A program made the translations under genes and the position numbers. From Artocarpus heterophyllus (lineage: Eukaryota; Streptophyta; Magnoliopsida; Rosales; Moraceae), in contig CM046353.1 of NCBI GenBank assembly GCA_025403435.1, positions 28,519,715 to 28,583,714 of the forward strand: DNA of 64,000 nucleotides, given 5' to 3'. Below the pieces are notes generated by a model. That model was not told the DNA's origin and searched no databases. It saw only the letters and a list, made by a program, of their open reading frames with translations. Shown one piece after another: positions 60,014-64,000 of this stretch. Every line of letters starts with the position of its first letter. Positions within the stretch are counted from its first letter, which is position 1.

Positions 60014-61485
60014 TGTAACGCCCCTCTTACGGACGTCACAGATGTCGTTACATTCATACATTACAAACATGAATATCTTTTGAAAACGTTTTCTAATAAT
60101 TAAAATACATACATTTTCAAATTCATACAAACATCTTATTATCATGCATTTCAATATCATGAAATTATTTCCTCATTAATAAAATCATTTAAACATAAAA
60201 AACATTTTATAAAACGATAATCCAAAAATTTCATTGTTGAAACAGTTTTCTTAACGTAATCTCACAAAATTCTCATAACATAAAATGCACTCATCATAAC
60301 ATATACATGCACATTCTTGTCAACTTTCATGAAAAACATCATTCATTTACCCCTAATAAACATTACATTTTTTTTTCATGTATTAAAATTAAACAGCAAT
60401 ATTTTTCTATGAGGGGTAGAGGATAGAAAATTCATATTTTTCATAGAAACACGGAAATGACTTAAACTTGGAGAAACATCACATAATACTACATGAACAT
60501 CATATTAAAAACTCAGAGCAAAATACAATACCTAGAGAAAGATATTGTAGACGAATTTAGGAGGAGAAATTCTTTTCCAAAACACCAGAAAAAGCTGAGT
60601 CCTTACCTTAAAATTTCTTCTCAAAATCCTTGAATTCAACCAACAAAATATAAATTTTCTTTCAATACTTGCAGAGAATTTTTGAGAGAAAAGGAATGGA
60701 ATTCGTGGAGAAGAGAAGAGGATGAGAGAAAGACAGAAAAAGCATCTCAAAAATTGAGAGAGAAGGCGTGAGAGGATGAGAGAAAAATATGGAAAAGAAC
60801 ATTAAAAATTTTTAACGTAATGAGCATAACTGATGAAAATTTTCTAACTAATTGATAGCAATTGGCGTGGAGGAAGGAGAGAAAAGAGGGAAAATCAAAA
60901 CTTTAGTCTTACTTGCCATATTTTTGCCCTCTAAAAATAGGAAACCATTTAAAATAATACAAATCAATGCGAAGTCAAACCTTTTATTTCCTTAACTGAC
61001 AAAATTATTCCATTATTATGCCAATTAATCACAATAAATCACTCATTTAACGTAATTATCTCAGCCATAAATTTGGAGAGATTTCTGCTGACTGCTCGTC
61101 AGCTGTGTTCGGCCTGTCGATTCTCCTCTTCGGCCTGCCGGTTCCACCAAGTTCGGCTTGCCGATGGTTCCCGTCGGCCTGTCGATCTTCGCAGTCTTTT
61201 TCGGCCTACCGAACTTAAAAGTCTAGCCTGTCGAACTGTCTTTAACTACCCTACATTAAAACATTCAATTCACCATTGCATCATAATTAACATACATTAA
61301 AATAATCATGAACACTTGAGCACAACGATTCCATGCGGTCGTCACCTGTCATAAAACTTGACATAAAAGTTAGTAACATTAAAATCATATATCATAACAT
61401 ATAACATAAATTATTAATAAAATTTCCTTAACGTTGTTACTAACTTAACGTGATCCGTTACATAAAAGAAATAGCGGGTGTTACA
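60014..61485 (-). repeat. Tekay-like LTR with a large internal deletion
   Basis: 1,472 bases against about 3,000 in the other copies. It holds both LTR tips (TGTAACGCCCC at 60014, GGGTGTTACA ending at 61485) and array 1 (61105-61240). It jumps at about 60050-60065 from the LTR's last 50 bases to the middle of the LTR, matching about position 30840 of the full copy. The deleted part includes array 2 and the GAT microsatellite region. Confidence 0.88.
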
Positions 61486-61507
61486 ATTTTCCCCACCTTA
61501 TAAAAGT
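61486..61507 (-). other. polypurine tract of Tekay-like copy C
   Basis: The minus strand reads ATAAGGTGGGGAAAAT before the LTR start, nearly the same as in the other two copies. Confidence 0.75.
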
Positions 61508-61521
61508 TTCATCCTCGAAAC

Positions 61522-64000
61522 TCAAAATAACTGTGGATACTTAGTTCTCATGTCATCTTCACGTTCTCATGTAGCTTCTTCAACTTGATGATTTCGCCAT
61601 AACACCTTGACCAATGGAATTTCTTTATTCCTCAAGGTCTTGGTTTTTCGATCGAGTATTTCTACTGGCTTTTCTTCATAACTCAAGTCTTCTCGTATCT
61701 CGATCACTTGTGGCTCAATCACATGCGTAGGGTCTGGGACATACTTCTTAAGCATGGAGACATGAAATACATTATGCATTGCGGACATTTCTGAGGACAA
61801 CTTCAGCTGATAAGCTACTTTGCCTATTCGCTCCATGATTTCGAATGGACCAATGAATCTTGGGCTTAACTTTCTTTTCTTTCCAAACCTCATAACTCCT
61901 TTCGTTGGTGCAACTATCAAAAACACATACTCGCCTATGGCGAACTCTAAGGGACTTCTTCTCTTGTCAGCATAACTCTTCTGACGGCTTTGAGCGGTCT
62001 CTATTCTTCATCTTATCAACTTTATCATATTAGAAGTTTCATTAACAAAATCAGTTCTTCCAGCATCGACGCTTTCTATCAACTTCTTTTCACCAGCTTC
62101 GTGCCAACATATAGGCAACCTACATTTTCGTCCATATAGCGCTTCATAAGGTGCCATCCCAATTGTCACCTGAAAGCTGTTGTTGTAAGCAAACTCTGCT
62201 AATGGCAACATTTTACACCAGCTGGTCTTAAAATCGAGAGAACAAGCCCGTAGCATATCCTCTAAAATCAAGTTCGTCCTCTCCGTTTGGCCGTCTGTCT
62301 GAGGATGAAAAGCTGTACTGAAATGTAGCCTGGTTCCCATTGCAGTCTGTACACTCTTCCAAAACTTAGATGTGAACCTACCATCACGATCTGAGATGAT
62401 TGACTTGGGAATTCCATGAAGTCGTACAATCTCCTTAACATAGAGTTCCGCTAACCGTTCCATAGAGTAAGTGATCTTGATAGGAATGAAATGCGCCGTC
62501 TTAGTCAGTCGATCCACAACTACCCAAATTGCATCATAACCATTCGTAGTTCTGGGCAAACCGGTAATGAAATCCATTGCTATATCCTCCCATTTCCATT
62601 CCGGTATTTGGATAGACTGCAGTTCACCACCAGGTCTCTGGTGTTCAGCCTTTACTTGTTGACATGTCATACATTTCTTCACATACCTTGCAACATCACG
62701 TTTCATTCCAAACCACCAGAAGTTACCCCTTAGATCATTGTACATCTTTGTTGCACCTGGATGAATAGAGTAAGGAGTGTCATGAATTTCTGCCAAGATC
62801 CTTTCCCTTAAGTCATCAACATTGGGAACACATAAGCGGTCCTTGAGGTACAGAGTTTCGTCATCCGCAATACGAAACTCTTGACATTTTCCTTCTTTCT
62901 TTTCTTGCTTAATCCTTACAAGACTTACATCTTCATCTTGTTTTCTCCGAATTTCATCATACATCGTCGGAGCAAGAGAGAGTGCTGATAGCTGGCCTGC
63001 TATAAGTTCCAAACCGAAGTCTAGAATTTCCTTTCTTAAAAGTAGAGACATTGCTTGCATTGACATCAACATGGCAACTGACTTCCTACTTAGAGCATCA
63101 GCCACTCGGTTAGCTTTTCCAGGATGATAAAGGATTTCACAATCATAATCCTTCACCAACTCTAGCCATCTTCGTTGTCTCATGTTCAGGTCTCTTTGCG
63201 TGAAGAAGTACTTCAGACTTTGATGATCAGTGAAGATCTTACATTGGACCCCATACAAATAGTGTCTCCATATCTTCAACGCAAAAACGACTGCTACTAA
63301 CTCGAGGTCATGAGTAGGATAGTTTTTTTCATAATCTTTCAGTTGTCTTGACGCATAAGCAATCACCCTTTCATTTTGCATTAATACAGCTCCGAGGCCC
63401 ATCTTGGATGCATCACTATAAATTACAAACCCATCATTTCCTTCAGGAATAGCCAATACTGGAGCTGTCGTTAACCTCTTCTTTAGTTCTTGAAAACTTT
63501 TCTCGCATGCATCTGTCCATTCGTACCTCTTTCCTTTGCGAGTCAAGTTCATGAGTGGAGCTGCTATCTTGGAGAAATCTTCTATAAATCTCCGATAATA
63601 TCCTGCTAAACTCAAGAAGCTCCTTATTTTGCTTGCATTCATCTGTTGCTTCCAGTTGAGAACAGCTTCTTCTTTAGCAGGGTTAACCATATTCCCTTCC
63701 TTTGAAATAACATGCCCCAAAAAAGACACTTTATCAAGCCAAAACTCGCATTTGGAAAACTTTGCATATAGCTAGTGTCTTCTTAAATTCTCCAGCACAA
63801 TCCTTAAATACTCCTCATGTTCATCTTGATTCTTTGAATAGACAAGAATATCATCGATAAATACAACAACAATTTTATCGAGGAAATCCTTGAATACCCT
63901 GTTCATCAAATCCATAAAGGCAGCTGGTGCATTTGTTAAACCAAAAGGCATAACCATGAATTCATCGTGACCATACCTCGACCTGAAGGCAGTCTTGGGA
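61522..64000 (-). pseudogene. Tekay-like pol: reverse transcriptase, RNase H, integrase, chromodomain-like tail; one frame with three stops
   Basis: One reading frame covers the whole stretch. Reverse transcriptase: [17 protein letters not shown] and [10 protein letters not shown] at 63800-63957. Stop TAG at 63772-63774. A 573-codon open stretch, 62008-63729, carries the polymerase end, RNase H ([28 protein letters not shown] end) and integrase with zinc-binding part, [29 protein letters not shown] and AEFAYNNSF. Stop TGA at 62008-62010. The tail (VFHVSMLKKYV, LRNKEIPLVKVLWRN, EEAT) has a Trp-to-stop change at 61567-61569 and ends at 61522. The element is young compared with its relatives here but cannot make an unbroken polyprotein from this segment. 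Confidence 0.9.

Larger units (their letters stand above)
60014..64000 (-). mobile_element. Tekay-like chromovirus, copy C (3' LTR and most of pol), continues past the right edge
   Basis: Minus-strand order from the right edge: reverse transcriptase, RNase H, integrase, chromodomain-like tail, purine tract, 3' LTR. The flank before the LTR is GTGTG (60009-60013), the candidate target duplication. Gag, protease and 5' LTR are outside the window. It has the fewest mutations in pol of the three copies. Confidence 0.92.

Noticed and set aside
62491..62733. Plus-strand 80-codon frame, with similar ones at 18786-19028 and 36058-36300 (minus)
   Set aside because: The same shadow frame appears opposite the integrase in all three Tekay-like copies. 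It is a by-product of codon use in the integrase, not a second gene.

Overview
The window looks like nuclear DNA of a flowering plant, probably a eudicot. It is AT-rich and intron-bearing, has one spliced BAHD acyltransferase gene, carries a degraded nuclear copy of plastid 16S rRNA sequence, and is filled with plant-type LTR retrotransposons (Ty1-copia, Tekay/Del-like chromoviruses, a Tat/Athila-like element with a tRNA-Asp primer site), a CACTA transposon and small hAT-like MITEs. The species cannot be fixed from the sequence. No bacterial, CRISPR or operon features are present.

Layout. 1-2354: minus-strand Ty1-copia element running off the left edge. 2355-8000: intergenic DNA with two shuffled plastid 16S rRNA fragments (3452-3806), two MITEs (4526-4700, 7021-7134) and a probable tRNA-derived SINE (about 6190-6370). 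8137-12952: the only convincing cellular gene, a three-exon BAHD acyltransferase with both family motifs intact. 12953-14578: non-coding DNA with degenerate tandem repeats. 14579-40348: one nested retrotransposon block. Its host is a Tat/Athila-like element without pol, flanked by ATTAG duplications. It received three insertions of one Tekay-like family: a truncated minus-strand copy in the 5' LTR (14869-21017), a solo LTR in the interior (23435-26502, TGTGT duplication), and a full-length copy in the 3' LTR (29386-40312, TCTAC duplication). 41091-41236 is a second copy of the target sequence without the insertion.

40349-45600 is AT-rich, unassigned DNA. About 45620-49250 and 57039-59290 are minus-strand Ty1-copia remnants that may be two parts of one element. 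The left part is interrupted by a non-autonomous CACTA element (45932-48049, ACA duplication) packed with hairpin repeats. Between the two parts lies a complete but mutated Ty1-copia element (50026-57033, AAAGC duplication). 59298-60013 is part of another LTR, into which a fourth Tekay-like copy (60014 to the right edge, minus strand) inserted. That copy has the best preserved pol, and its LTR has lost about half its length.

The acyltransferase is the only gene likely to serve the plant. The rest records repeated transposition and decay: LTR-LTR recombination (solo LTR), microhomology deletions (21013-21017; inside 60014-61485) and stop codons in every retroelement reading frame that was examined. 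The most unusual structures are two arrays of the motif TCGGC-AG/CT-GCCGA facing each other inside each full Tekay-like LTR, an array of GCGCCTAGGCGC-like palindromes in the host LTR upstream of its TATA box, and about 18 hairpin units at the ends of the CACTA element.
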